A stretch of 64,000 nucleotides of DNA from the NCBI GenBank assembly GCA_031213475.1, contig JARUPZ010000009.1:6605601-6669600 (forward strand), given 5' to 3'. Source of the DNA: Nereocystis luetkeana. Lineage: Eukaryota; Sar; Phaeophyceae; Laminariales; Laminariaceae. Every line of letters starts with the position of its first letter. Positions within the stretch are counted from its first letter, which is position 1. Position numbers and translations under genes: made by a program. Below the pieces are notes generated by a model. It saw only the letters and a program-made list of their open reading frames with translations. It was not told the DNA's origin and made no database searches. Below are positions 48,079 through 59,893 of the stretch, piece after piece.

Positions 48079-49617
48079 AGGGGAGTTCACACGGAGCCCC
48101 GTCGACGCTTTTGTGACTACCGGGCCGGTCTGCCTCGAGATACGAGGGAAGCATGGTTGGGCTTTGCGTGGTGTCTAGTTCAGGGGTTAGACATAACATG
48201 TACGCGTCATTCGGGGTTGTTTTTATCCACACTATAAGATTGAAGCGGTACATATTTTTGCGGGGATGCCGAGCTTAACAACGAACGTTTTGCGGTCAAA
48301 TCACCGACAATTCCCCAGCTGGCCAACGAGGGCCACGGTGAGCGCCCGGCTCCACGCTAGGGAGGCGACAGGGTTTACCGTAGCAAAGAGCAGGGAAATA
48401 TTTGCCCTGAAGAAGTCGGTGGTGAGTTGGTCGCCAGTGGAACGTGCAGTATACGGGGCTGAGAGATACTCCGTTGTTGTGGCTTATTTTCAGACGTCGC
48501 AAGGATATTCGAACGAGGCGCCAATTAAGTATCTCAGACGGAAATAGATGGTTTTCGCCTTTTCAATTCCCTATTTTTCGGTAAATAAATGCTGATCGTC
48601 TTTACGGTGCGGTGCCGTTTGATGTGGTCTCTTTCTTGTACACACAAAAAAGGGAGAGAGGAATGTGCGCAAATGCATGGTTTCTCTGGGTTGTTTATCT
48701 TGACGAGCCATGGAGATCTTGCAACTTGCAAGTCTCCGGTTGAGGCAATCTGAGCACTTTCAATTGTTCCTCGTGAGCGAGCGGAACCACCCTCTTGGCG
48801 TTGCGCCTTGTATCTACTACGTACAAAGGTACCACGCGAGAAACCATGTACGAGTCAGAAACCTTAACTGCGAACACTTTAGGACATTATTGTCGGAGAT
48901 CTGAGAAGATTACACAAGATCGCATGACGTTTATTGGACGGACTAATAATATTAAGTATGAAAACTTTCAATATAATTATTGCTATGACACGTGGAACAA
49001 TCTTACTTCGGTACGAGCTGGGCCAGACATACCTAGTTCTTGCATTCGTCCTGCGCTTCCGCAGCCACTTGGAACTATTCTGCCCCTTAAATTGAGAATG
49101 GAACTAGTATGACAGGCCAGAAGCGTATCTGCCGACGCCATATGTTTTGGAGTACGACTTGATTCCGTAGAGAAATTTGAATTTTAAAAGAACTACACTT
49201 GTTTCGGTCCATTTCCGTCAAAAAATGTCAACACTATATTAATTTTTTGGACGAAAGTACGATCGCCGATGCCGCTGGTACTCGGTGTGAACCTTACCCG
49301 AGGCACACCCCAAGACATCAGCCTTTACAATAGCTTCAAAAAACAATTTTCATCGAGAGAGATGGCGTGTGTGCGATCTCATGCAAACTTAAGATATATA
49401 TGGATGAGATCCACCAAAGCTGCGATTTTCACAGTAAGTAGTGTTTCGTTTTTTTGTTTTTGCTGGATTTTTGTACCGGCCTTCTTTACGGACAAGACAA
49501 AGGGATTAATTACTGACAAAGGGATTAATTACTGCATCAGTTTTGTTTCAAGTCCGCTTTGGTCATCATACACATATTTCGGGGTGTTTTTGTATCGTGA
49601 TTTCACCCTTCCTTCTA
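48079..49617. other. No recognised gene; spacer
   Basis: A 93-codon frame (48266-48547) is unassigned. A GTAAGT donor-like site lies at 49433. An exact 19-bp tandem duplication (GACAAAGGGATTAATTACT) lies at 49496-49533. Confidence 0.4.
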
Positions 49618-49702
49618 GAACTGCCGTCTCATATTGGGCACAGACCACTCAAGTTTCAAGTAAGTCCTACTTCACATGTCCCAAAAACGAGACTGCGGTC
49701 CC
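49618..49702. mobile_element. Hairpin family B, divergent copy
   Basis: GAACTGCCGTCTCATATTGGGCA pairs with TGTCCCAAAAACGAGACTGCGGTCC across a loop of about 35 bases. The arms match those at 56.05 and 61.94 kb with several substitutions. Confidence 0.6.
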
Positions 49703-50700
49703 AAACGAGGCTTAGCCCCCGAAGAGGAAAAAAACAAGCGGAGCAGGAAGGTATCCTTCGGATAGACTGTGATAAAGCACGTGATAACTGTTCTGATCAA
49801 AGAGCGGACGAACGGAATGAAAACGTGCCTGACACCGTACACAACTAACTGCTGACTGGTCTTGGCTGGCCCACATATACTTTTTCTATATAGTTAGAAA
49901 AGAAGGCAAAATTTCGATCGTGTTTAAAGCCAGTGCCGCTCTCACAATCATTGACCGTACGCACGCTAAAACGTTCAAAATAGGGTATGAGCGCGTCGTG
50001 CGTTTCAACATGTTTCCGACAAAACGTGACATAATAAGGTAATTCGTATGTGCGAGGTGAACCGTGGTAGTATATATAACTAGAAAGGATGCGATATGTA
50101 GGTTTACGTTGTGTGTCCATGACTGTTGTTGATGCTGTTAGTAGTACTCCGGTCCTCAGCAGTCTTGCAATATACTCCTCACGTTCGGGTGTTGAAGGAA
50201 AGAGCTACAGCACTATCAAGTCGTACAACAATGAATGCGTAGGGTTTGATATAAACCCGAACACGTACCGGGCTCCCGGGTAATATGACAAAGGTATATA
50301 CCTACAACCCGGGGTGTGTGGAAACACCTTACACAAATTGCTGACATTCCAAGTACGGTTCTAGAAGTGTCAGTTAAGTCGCATATCGTCGGGGGATGGG
50401 GAGCGGTAGCACAAGCGTCCAGAAGAGACAGGCGTTTCGGGAAGGCATATTGGCATTGCATACGTACCCAGGGTATCACCCACTGTATTTTGGAGCCGGC
50501 AAATTGAAGCTTCAGAAGCACCCGGCATGTACGCGTATTAATGCCATAAAATACTAAATAGTTGGCAAAAACTCTCGCTGGACAAAGAGTGTACTTGGTC
50601 AAACTCCGCTCGTACTTTTAATACGTATGTATGGAGTGTAGACTACAAGCAAGACGGGTTTAGAGTGTATTGTAAAGACGAAAGTAGTGGTGTTGTTAAT

Positions 50701-51452
50701 TTAGATGTGAGGCGGCGGTGTGGTGTAATTATATTGTTTTTTATCCTTGGCAGGGGAGGTGGAACTGCCCACTCCACAACCCACGCTACTTGAAAAGACC
50801 CAACAAAGACAGAGGACACATACATATCTATTTGGATTTCGACCACACCTTCTCGAGATTTCCCCGGCCGAGCTTTGGCCGATGATGAAGTTATCTTCCT
50901 CTGGCTTGTCCCTGGCTGGGCGCCGCCCCCTGCCCCTGTGTCCCTCCTTGGCAATCATCTGATTATGACGAGTACTCCATCCAATCGCCCAACCGTAAAT
51001 TGTCTGGCTCCTGCTGCTTACGTCTACAGCTTCAACTCCTTCCTCTTCTCCTTCTTCTTCTACTTCTTCGTTCTCCTTGCACTCCTCATTTTCCTTCTCT
51101 TGTACCTTTTCTTGATCCCATTCATCAAATACGTCTTCCTCGTCGTCCTCCGCCTCGTCCTCCTCTTCTTCGCTCTTGATGCCGCTGCCAAATTTAACTA
51201 TCAGATTCGCTGATATTGCTGACGTGGCCCCCAGAGTCTTTGATAACTTTCTTGTCTTTGTGTTGAGGTTCCTCCCGTCTTTTCACCACGACGAGCTGAT
51301 AATACCTGCTGGAGCTCTTCGTACACCAACTGCTCCACCACGTCGTTAAAAATCATTTTCTGGCAACAAACAATGCGTTCAGAAAGTTTTTTGCGAATTC
51401 GTTGACAACAATGATCACAAGAAACGGTTGACCGTCCGAGGCCTTCCTCTCC
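50701..51452 (-). pseudogene. Frameshifted acidic-domain gene remnant, unknown family
   Basis: Two overlapping minus-strand frames without a clear ATG look coding. The first (51452-51204, 83 codons) carries CDHCCQRIRKKLSERIVCC and an amphipathic VVEQLVYEELQQVL helix. The second (51282-50701, 194 codons) has KLSKTLGATSAISANLIVKF, then about 45 residues dominated by Glu/Asp, and a basic RGRGRRPAR patch. The join needs a frame change near 51204-51282. The acidic stretch uses both GAA and GAG plus other residues, so it is not a plain microsatellite. I recognise no family. It could also be exons of one gene or a chance product of the purine-rich strand. Confidence 0.3.
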
Positions 51453-54126
51453 TCAGCTTCGTGGTGGCTGTGACGTGCTAGGTGTCAGCGTGACTCTTCA
51501 TCGAGTACATTCACTCACACATTTCAGGACAGAGTAGGCACTTCAGCGGCGCTTCTGTACACGGTGACCTCCAAGAAGGTGACTGTGGTGTACTAAGCTC
51601 ACGTTCCCTGCGTTACTCGTGTGGGCACAGACTGCCGGATCGTCCAGTCTATCAATATAAAACTTGAAATGTAAATGAGTAAGTGTTGCATCGTTGTGTT
51701 TATAGGATTAAAAAAAAGTCACATGGTTATTTTTAAAGATGTAATATGCCACAAGAACCCCCCCCCCCCCCCCCCCCCTGGCGGGCTCACAGTGATCGAA
51801 AAGGTGTGTGGGTCGAGGAATATTGTTTTTGCCTACCCTTAGTTTTCCCAGTATAGAAGTATACATATTCTCGGGTTTGCGGAGCATCACCGGCAATTGG
51901 AGGGGGGAGACGATATAATGTACAACGTATTTCACACTCTACAAAGAAGTAAAACCAGACTCGTGTAAGTATCAATTTCCTCCGCCGCTCGGGTTTTCAC
52001 AGAGATTTGGAGGGAATATTTGTAATTATCGTAAGGGACAGGGGTCAAATATCGTGTCAGGTAGGAAAGCTCGTGACGGACCGGCGTCACGGTCATACTG
52101 GTGTGACGTTTGGCAACCGCTAGACAGCTGTTACAATCGCGACGACGAGCGCACACCTCATATGCAATCTCAAAGTCCCAAAGGTCCAAGTTTATTGAGT
52201 GAAAACCAATACTGGTACATCATTACTTGAATATAAAGCAGTAGTCTAGGTCGGAACGTGCATGTAGTGTATGTGATACAGGGCCCTAGAATATACACGA
52301 AGAGCGTACTGTCGCTTAATATTCCTCGGAGATACTATGATAAACGCCAGGAACCAAAGTCAGAGTTTCAATTCAAGATACCGAAGAGTTACTGCAAACC
52401 TCTTCTTTTTTGTTCAGTATACGGTGTTTTGGACAACCGCTGCCATTCCAAGCCGAGTTCATAACTCTACAGAACGACACAAGTTTCCAGGAAAACTCGT
52501 TCGCATTGTATATGTATGCTTCTACGTACCCCTTCTGCGACAGTCACTGTTATAAACCGTAAAAAAAACAACATGGAGGTAATGGGTGCTTCGGGCTGTG
52601 ACACACCAAGGTGGCTCCGCGGTCCATGGTGCCTAGCACCACGATTTTGGTGCTTGGGTCCATCCCCGGGTTGGGACAGTAACTGTTTTCATCCGAAGAT
52701 TTCTGACCGTTTACGTATCGCGTTCCGCGCTTACTGTCTCTGGCGGCTCCTCCTGTGGACGGATAGTAGTTTTGTTCCTGCACTTTGTGGGAAGGAGCAG
52801 CGTGCCACAGGGAGTCACATCCGGTTGGACTCAGGTCGAGGTTGAACTATCCATAGTATGGCGAAGCAGCGGCTTCGTTTGATTCTCCCCCTTTTTTTGG
52901 ATAATATTTAGGGTACATGTCTTCATTTTTTTTTAAACTCTAGAAACTCTGAAAAAAAAATGCTCTCCGATAAAAATGAGCCCAATATATATGCCAATAT
53001 ATATTTATAGCATGGAAAACTCTATCTACTCGGGTGGGCAAGAGAAGTGGGATGTTGAATCAGGGGGAATTCGAATCAGCAGATAGTTTGGTGGCGAGGC
53101 GGTACATGGGCAAGGTGTAGAGAGGAGCTGGGTGCGCCACAGAACTCACGACACACACCGAGCGCGGCGAGAAGGGGAGCGAAATGGAGACAACAGTCGG
53201 GCGGGGGAAGGCTCTACAGCTGCCAGCGAATGAATAAATACACCGAAATGATTGATCGGGTAGCCGGTATTGGTGAAACCGGCATTGGAATCCTAGTAGT
53301 GTAGGTTTTGTTTGTTCCTTGATGACAAGGTGAATACGGTGGCGCTTGATGACGTCGACAGCGGTACGGACACCCGACGCAACTTTTGGCGAGATGCCAA
53401 TGAAACGGTGACCGCACAGGATGTGGCAAGGTAACCAGATCGGCTTTGCGGAGCGGAAACCGGAACCAACAAAACTATCGTCACCGTCTCAAGCACGATT
53501 TTGTCTGTTTTTCTGTGACCTATCTTCAACTTTTCCTCTCCCTTTTTTCACCTCGTTATTTTATCCCCCCACCCCGTTGTCCATGTATGTGCCGGTATTA
53601 ACCCGGATTGTTTTTCTTTTGCCGCCTTTCTGTCCTCCTGGCGTCATTCGTTTCCATTTTTTTTTGCAGTTTTGTTTTCCGCTGTGTTCTGGATCGGTTT
53701 TTCTGTGCTGGGTTGATATTTCGCGGTGTTGCGTTCTCGTCACTACCACTGTTGTTGTTGCGTACGTTGACATTTCACTTTCTTGCAATAATACAGATTG
53801 GTACGTTTTTTATTATTTGTTCCCTGTGTCATGGTCTCTGATCACACAAAAATTAATATCTCTCGCAACATGATTATGAGATATTAATAGTATCAGTGCG
53901 CAGAATGATTATTATGTGAATTGTCCTCTTGACCCGGGCAGCATCCAGGGGAGTCACTGGCCAATATCCTTGACAAGGAAATACATATATATAGAAAACG
54001 CGCGAACGGCTAAATAATCATAAAATTTGAAAATTCAGTAAAAATGGGATATAGACGACACATACTACGCAGCTTGCAAAGTTGAGCATCAACTAGTTAG
54101 TTGTAAATAATCAGTCGAACTCACAG
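51453..54126. other. No recognised gene; spacer
   Basis: A C21 tract lies at 51758-51778. CCAATATATATG is doubled near 52981-53010. A stretch at 53321-53443 (plus) reads DDKVNTVALDDVDSG and might be an exon relic. The T-rich tract 53490-53880 makes hydrophobic frames that I regard as artefacts. Confidence 0.35.
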
Positions 54127-54935
54127 CTGACGTGTTTCATAATTTTATAAAATAACGGTGGACCTTTCTCGTACTCGCTCCCGTCGGGAAGTTCGAAAGT
54201 GGTCCCAGTACTTTTTTCCGACGCCGTCGAAATTACACCCTAAATAAACTTCCCTGATTTTTCCCTTTCATTCGCTTAGGCACAGGGCCAAATATCCGAC
54301 GATATCAGTCCCAACGTACATGCGAACCAATCGATCGAAGAGGTGTGGTAGCTTTCTACTGCTGTATGTGCATACGCCTGCGGACGCGATACAGCAGTAC
54401 CTGGTACCTGGTATGTTTTAGCGGGAAATCGCTTGTGCTCATAGCGTGTCTACATATATATACTTCGAAGCGTATACGTAAGTGTGCAGGTACATCTTTT
54501 GCACACAATAATATGTACGAGGGGCAATAACATTGATATTGTGACGTATTTCATAATTCTTTAAATTAACGGTGGACCTTTCTCGTACTCGTTCCCATCG
54601 GGAAGTTCGAAAGCGGTCCCAGTTTTGTTATTGGCGCCGTCGAAATTACACCCTGATGGTTCTTCTCTGATATTTCCCTTGCATTCGCCTAGGCACAGGG
54701 CCAAATACCCTAGCACAGCAGTCCCAACGTACGCGAACCAATCCATAAAAGAGATACGGTAGCTTCTTATACTATACGTGCATACGCCTGCGGACGCGAT
54801 ACAGTAGTACCTGGTATGTGTTCGCGGAAAATCGCTTGTTCTAACAGCGTGTCTTCATATAACCTTCGAAGTATAAATGTAAGTGTGCAGGTACATCGTA
54901 TGCTCACAATATATATGTACAAGGGGCAATAATAC
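54127..54935. repeat. Tandem duplication, two diverged copies of about 410 bp
   Basis: 54127-54540 and 54541-54935 align along their length. Shared blocks include ACGGTGGACCTTTCTCGTACTCG, GGGAAGTTCGAAAG, GCCGTCGAAATTACACCCT, CATACGCCTGCGGACGCGAT and GTAAGTGTGCAGGTACATC. Copy 1 has TACCTGGTACCTGGTA (a 7-base duplication of the window's palindrome) where copy 2 has a single TACCTGGTA. Confidence 0.85.
54561..54746 (-). CDS. Possible small membrane or secreted peptide, intact in copy 2 only
   Basis: The minus-strand ATG frame of 61 codons begins with a hydrophobic stretch (YVGTAVLGYLALCLG, residues 6-20), then two Cys (ECKGN, GCNFDG) and an acidic tail. That would fit a signal peptide or anchor followed by a short domain. 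The homologous frame in copy 1 (54140-54330) has a TGA after the hydrophobic stretch and a one-base length change after GCNFDG, so it is broken. Whether copy 2 is expressed is unknown. Confidence 0.25.
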   Translation of the reverse strand: MDWFAYVGTAVLGYLALCLGECKGNIREEPSGCNFDGANNKTGTAFELPDGNEYEKGPPLI

Positions 54936-55345
54936 TCTAAATAGTGGTATGGTGAGGGTTTCATATATATGGGCAGCCGTAGCAGGCACGCACAGCACCG
55001 ACCACTGCAGCCAGAGACTTCGTGGAGTGGCGGAAACCAGGGGGTAGATCATACCCTGCAAACCAAAGGCGCGGTAAGCTGGACATCGCGGCAACGGCAT
55101 TGACCATCCTCTCCTTAACCCCCACGAGGTGAAGACTGGGTCGTGCGATTCCCAGGTATCTTGAGCCGCACGTAGTAGATCAGACACTATTATTGATAGT
55201 AAAAAGAAATCGCTATGATTCGCACTCTATCGCCACGTACGTGCCAACACAGTTAGCGACAGCCAGTCGTACACGAAAACTCCACTTTGCCACAGACCTG
55301 AGTAGCTAGAATTAGTACAGAAGATCATGCATGTATCGTAGCACG
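54936..55345. other. No recognised gene; spacer
   Basis: A 110-codon minus-strand frame (54855-55187) overlaps the duplication edge and is unassigned. Nothing else stands out. Confidence 0.4.
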
Positions 55346-55454
55346 TATTACGGGGGACCATAGTTAATAGGACCTGTGGTTCACATAAAAACCTATATAT
55401 TTACCCATTTTTACTAACAATATTTGGTCCTATTAACAATGGTCCCCCGTAATA
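55346..55454. mobile_element. Hairpin family C, near-perfect MITE
   Basis: Two 29-base arms (55346-55374 and 55426-55454) pair at 28 of 29 positions. The outer end is TATTACGGGGGACCAT and the inner end AATAGGACC. The loop is 51 bases. The TA/TTA at each outer end could be the target duplication of a TA-specific element. Single-arm relics lie near 30103 and 63190. Confidence 0.85.
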
Positions 55455-56044
55455 GCATGACGACTCAGAACGTCTGAATAATAATAGTACACGTGGTGAG
55501 AATGGTGCTGCTCTACGCAGGTTCTCCGGGGATCCGTGTCTTCTTATTCTACCACTTCGCGCCACAGAGTACTACTGCTGAAGGTGGCGACCACCTACTA
55601 CGACAGAATTGGAGTGTCTGGTCTACCGACGCCGTGTCTTCTGGTTTTTGTTCTGAACAACAACAACAGGACTGTTTTCCCATCCTACCTACTAACTTCG
55701 CCCTTACACTCCTGCCTCCGTCAAGCAATAGTCGTGACTCGTCATAGTATATATATACGTAAATGGGTTCACAAAGTAGTTTCTTCTTCCCCCCTCCCTC
55801 TAAAGCAGTTAGTTGTTACTGCTGTAGCACGCGACACGTATTGTTCATTCCACACTTAAAAATTGGAGGTATAATGTACCAGGGTCTTTCAATTTTGAGT
55901 AAAATACCGCAAGCAGTAGCAATCGCAAAAGCACCTAAGGACACTATAAATAGTCTAGATCTTGCAGAATAGAGCCTGTGCTCAAACGTTGACATCACAA
56001 TATATCACAACCCTTCAGCCAAAACAAAAAACTATCAACCCCGT

Positions 56045-56123
56045 TAGTACTGCAGTCCCGACTTGGGGACAAACTAGTCTAATTCCCCAAGTGTTTCGTC
56101 CCAAAAACGGGGCTGCAGTACTA
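56045..56123. mobile_element. Hairpin family B, copy 2
   Basis: TAGTACTGCAGTCCCGACTTGGGGAC (arm at 56045-56070) pairs with GTCCCAAAAACGGGGCTGCAGTACTA (56098-56123) across a 27-base loop. The outer TAGTAC/GTACTA are also complementary. It shares its arm sequence with the elements at 49.6 and 61.9 kb. Confidence 0.8.
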
Positions 56124-58269
56124 AGACTACGGCTGTACAGCTGTGATACAACATGGGGTATGAATGTGCCTTGTTTTGTTCTGGAGGAGAGAAAATCCCC
56201 TTTTGGCGTGTAGTTGCGGTACCTCTAGCAGTTTAAATCTCCATGCATGATCACCATGTTGCACATATTTTCAGAGTAGAAATGAGTAAGCGCCGACTTG
56301 CGCGAGACTTCGAAGTGGATGACCTGGTTACGCCGTGACTTGGTGAGGCACTTATTCATAGGCAACCGATAAACCCTTTTAGCGCAATCTACAGTAGTAT
56401 GTAGTTGCACTTCTGTTTCATCTGTGCGCAGAGTTCCATATGTGTTACTGTGGTACTAGGCTCATTGTTATCGGTGAGCTTTTTTCCAAAATTTCCAAAG
56501 TTTGGAAAAATTGGGAGATACCTACCGATATACGGAGGCGTTCTGTCACAATTCGTGAAATTCTCCGGAAGCAACAATATCAAGTTCGTTGACATTCCAA
56601 TATTTGGAAGAAAAAAAATACAGGAAAATATGGAAGATGGAAAAATTGCGCAAAAACAATGTCAAAAAATTGGGGAAAAAAAACCTTTCCGATAAGAATG
56701 AATGACCCTCAGTCTTGCGGAGATACTCATTCACAAACTAACTGTCAACGTTGAAGTTCATGCTACACCGTCATTGTCGGGTGGTGAGCCCATAATTACA
56801 GCGATGGAAGTATATACTGGTATGTACGTATGCCTTGTCTTCCATACCAGGTATACACAGACTGCAGTTTACCTGCATGAAGCCAAATGAAACCCGTACT
56901 CGTATTATTAAGGGTAGTACGCTATATCGAGGTATGATGCGTTTCGACGGACTCTTCGATTTCCCAGATAGATGCTTGTTCATTGGGTTTATATATGTAC
57001 GGACTTGCCGCTAGGAGCTCGCGCAGTGGGATATTGGTAGTATTTGTAGCAATGGGTGTGCTTTGGTTCATTGGGTGAATATTATATGAAGGCCACGCGC
57101 CGATAGACACGTAACATACTTTTAACACACACGTGCCGCGTACCGGTGTATACGTAAAAACCAGAGACTACAGTTGATGACCGGCAAAAAGATGAAAGAA
57201 CCGGTAACTGAAGTAGGAGGTGCGTATTTCTGGAAGATCAGTTGACGATGTTTCCGTCAATCCCTGTTGCGGTCAAGACGAACGAAAGGGCCTTCGCGAA
57301 CCAGATCACAAATGTTCAGGTCTCTGATGATGTGTGATATTATTGTTGAAAATCTCGAGGGTGGCACCGATTTAACGCAGACGATTGCATGGGGTTGATC
57401 GCCCGATGTTCTCGTAGTGCTCCATTCATGGATCACAAAATCACAAAGAAGACAAGGATGTTGAGTGTTGATAGGAAAACAAGGTGCACGAGTTGACGGC
57501 CGACAGGTATTTCCACAATATCGCACGCAAGAGGGACCGAGCGTGCTCCGCCCCCAACAGTAGTGCAGAAAGTACCGAATAATACGAGAGACAGGTTTGA
57601 AAATCTAGAGTCTAAAGCGATGGCAGTAGACATTCATCGTGCGAAGAGAGAGCTATGACTACTTAGCTCTTACCTATGAAGGTTTTGCGAGTCGCCCGGC
57701 AACACACATAGAGCAGTCGTGCGTGACTTTTAAATATATTATGGTAAATACGTTTGTACGAGGTACATACATGAGTATTCTTGATTGTGAGCGGTAGTAT
57801 GTCTCGGGCCTCCGATCCGAGGTACGCTATGTATCGAAAATTCAAAACAAAACAAAATACCGGTACAACAGGTAACGAGTAGTGTGAAGAGCTGCCATTC
57901 GAGCTACTACTACTGTAGAGCACGCGCCAGGTACGCAAGGTTGATTTTCGTAGCATTGTTATAGAATGCAAACCTGCACCCCCTGGGAGCACCTAGGCGG
58001 CATCTATGCGAATCTAAACGCCCCCTTTGTCATCCCTGGATGATATGGGTCATCCCCGGTGTAGGGGTCATCATTGTTACCTATTGGCAATGTTGGAATC
58101 GCGTATTCGCGGGAGGCAAAGGGTTCAGGTCAGGGTCAGTGACATCCCTTGTATAAACAGCGCATTTCACCCGTCGACTTCCAGCATCGCCTGGGCGATC
58201 CTGCCGATTCTTCATTTTTTGGGAACGCAAGTCCTATATGGGTCACGAAACTAAGACACAGAGATGCCA
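56124..58269. other. No recognised gene; spacer
   Basis: Frames up to 109 codons overlap on both strands; none is recognised. The 89-codon minus-strand frame at 57257-57526 is Cys/Pro-rich and unassigned. One exact TACCAGGTA lies at 56845-56853. Confidence 0.4.
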
Positions 58270-58325
58270 CACGGTAGCGTAGCGGGGAGAGTACGCGATT
58301 CGAGACCACGGGTACGATAATCACG
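58270..58325 (+). ncRNA. Third tRNA-like head (degenerate)
   Basis: GGTAGCGTAGCGGGGAGAG fits box A with its D arm, and CACGGGTACGATAATCACG fits box B with two changes. CGCGATTCGAGACC lies between, in the anticodon-arm position. A full acceptor stem is not visible. Together with the elements at 16.7 and 17.1 kb it suggests tRNA-derived SINEs in this genome. Confidence 0.4.
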
Positions 58326-59381
58326 ACAAACGCACAACAGCAAATTAAGGTGCATTGGATAAGAAAGGCGGGTATATTCGATAGACGTTCATAGGTAGAT
58401 GATGGTTCTAGTCCCATCGACTTACAGAACCATACCCGGGGTGCCTTTTTCGGGTTTTTTCTGTTGAAAAACTGATATATATGAGTTATTATGTACGGCA
58501 TTCATACCTGTACTTGAACTTCTGTAGATTCCGTGCGACATTCATCCGCGTACGTACGTACGTACCCGAAACTTCTTTTAAGTTCTGCGCGCTCCCGTGG
58601 TACGAGTACCTCGTTTTTGTTCCTACCCGGAACTTGTTGAATTATATACCGAATACCCGCACCCGCAACTTCTGAGACTTCTGTAAGACTGTTGCACAAT
58701 ATCCAGGGCAGGGGTCGTTTTTGTTGTTCTCGCATTTTTTTACTCTCAAACCAAGGAGTCCTTGGGCATCAAAACATGCTATTCTTAGAGCCGAAGAAAG
58801 ATCTGGAAAACCAGTAAATACACCAATTCGCCCGGGAAGTACGACGCTTCCGACCTTAAGATACACTTGACGAAAACAGGGCGAACATGAACTGAAGACA
58901 AAGTTCAAACAGACGTATTTCGCCTGCGGGTATCAGCTCAATCGACGGCATATTGTTCACCCCGTTCACACAATTTAACCAACTCGTGGCTAGTGTTTTT
59001 GGTGTGCTCAGAAACAGGATCCGCCGTAGATTGAGGAGGTCTATGCTAAGTAAGGATTGCGTTATTGGGATATTGAGGTATCGGGTTAATGTTCTAGCCT
59101 TTTGTTATTACTCGCCCTAGCTCCCTATCAGACCGACTCAACTAGACAACTGGTGAATACAGCAAGAAGAAATAACTAGTTGTTACTGTCCGGGGTCAAC
59201 CACGCCTTCCGGTGCCAGCTTCGTCATATACTTGGAGAGTAATATACACATGTGAATACTGTGTTTGTTGTATTGGTGAGTCCGACCACAGGTACCTCAT
59301 ATGGAAATCTCAGAGGGAAGGGTTCTGCGTCTTGAGGTCATACTAAGTATTCCATAACGAGGGTGCTGGCGTAAACAATGA
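58326..59381. other. No recognised gene; spacer
   Basis: ACCCGNAACTTCTG-like words recur between 58504 and 58680, along with a (GTAC)4 tract near 58550-58565. Nothing is assignable. Confidence 0.4.
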
Positions 59382-59893
59382 CAGTGTCGTCGAGAGCATG
59401 ACGTAAGAAATAAACTGCTCGAGCTACGGATACCGAGACACAAGCTTGAGGAAGAGGTCGCACTCGCCGTGGAAACCTTACGAACGCTGTTTTCAAGCGG
59501 TACGCGGCGTGACACATTTCGGTGATGGTGGGTGCCGATCGTGAACGAGAGAATTCAACTTATCTACGAGGAGCATGAAATTCAAACAGCGGTCATGAGG
59601 ACACAAGATCAACAAGTGTTGGCGTCAAAAGTGACGAAGAAGCAAATGAAGAGACATACCTGGTATATAACAAGGACGGGAGAGAAGGGAGATGCTGGCC
59701 CAACAGAAGCAGGACGGGAGAGAAGGGAGATGCTGGCCCAACAGAAGCAGCACGATCCCACCAAAGGCAAGTATGAGCCGCACCTTGGTTGATTCGCTTG
59801 ACACCGGTGTCCAATGCGTTGAAATCTAGCTGTTGCAGACGCAGGAGAACCTTCAGCAGCACCGCAAGCAACAACAGCATTCGGAGGGTTGAT
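59382..59893 (+). pseudogene. Broken gene for a helix-rich protein, unknown family
   Basis: The plus-strand reading is protein-like and strongly helical: NKLLELRIPRHKLEEEVALAVETL, a TGA at 59521-59523, IQLIYEEHEIQTAVMRTQDQQ, then ERREMLAQQKQHDPTKGKYEPHL. After a frame change near 59785 come VDSLDTGVQCVEI, a TAG, and a Gln-rich QTQENLQQHRKQQQ tail. An exact 38-bp tandem duplication (59675-59712 and 59713-59750) lies inside and shifts the frame. TACCTGGTA (59657-59665) lies just before it. The Leu/Glu/Gln periodicity suggests coiled coil. I cannot name the family. Confidence 0.4.

Noticed and set aside
53421..53873. Multi-pass membrane protein
   Set aside because: The hydrophobic reading comes from a long T/C-rich tract, which always reads as Phe/Leu/Ser. 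No other coding signs.
54561..54746. Actin-related match suggested by FELPDG
   Set aside because: Only a six-residue resemblance; the surrounding residues do not follow actin.
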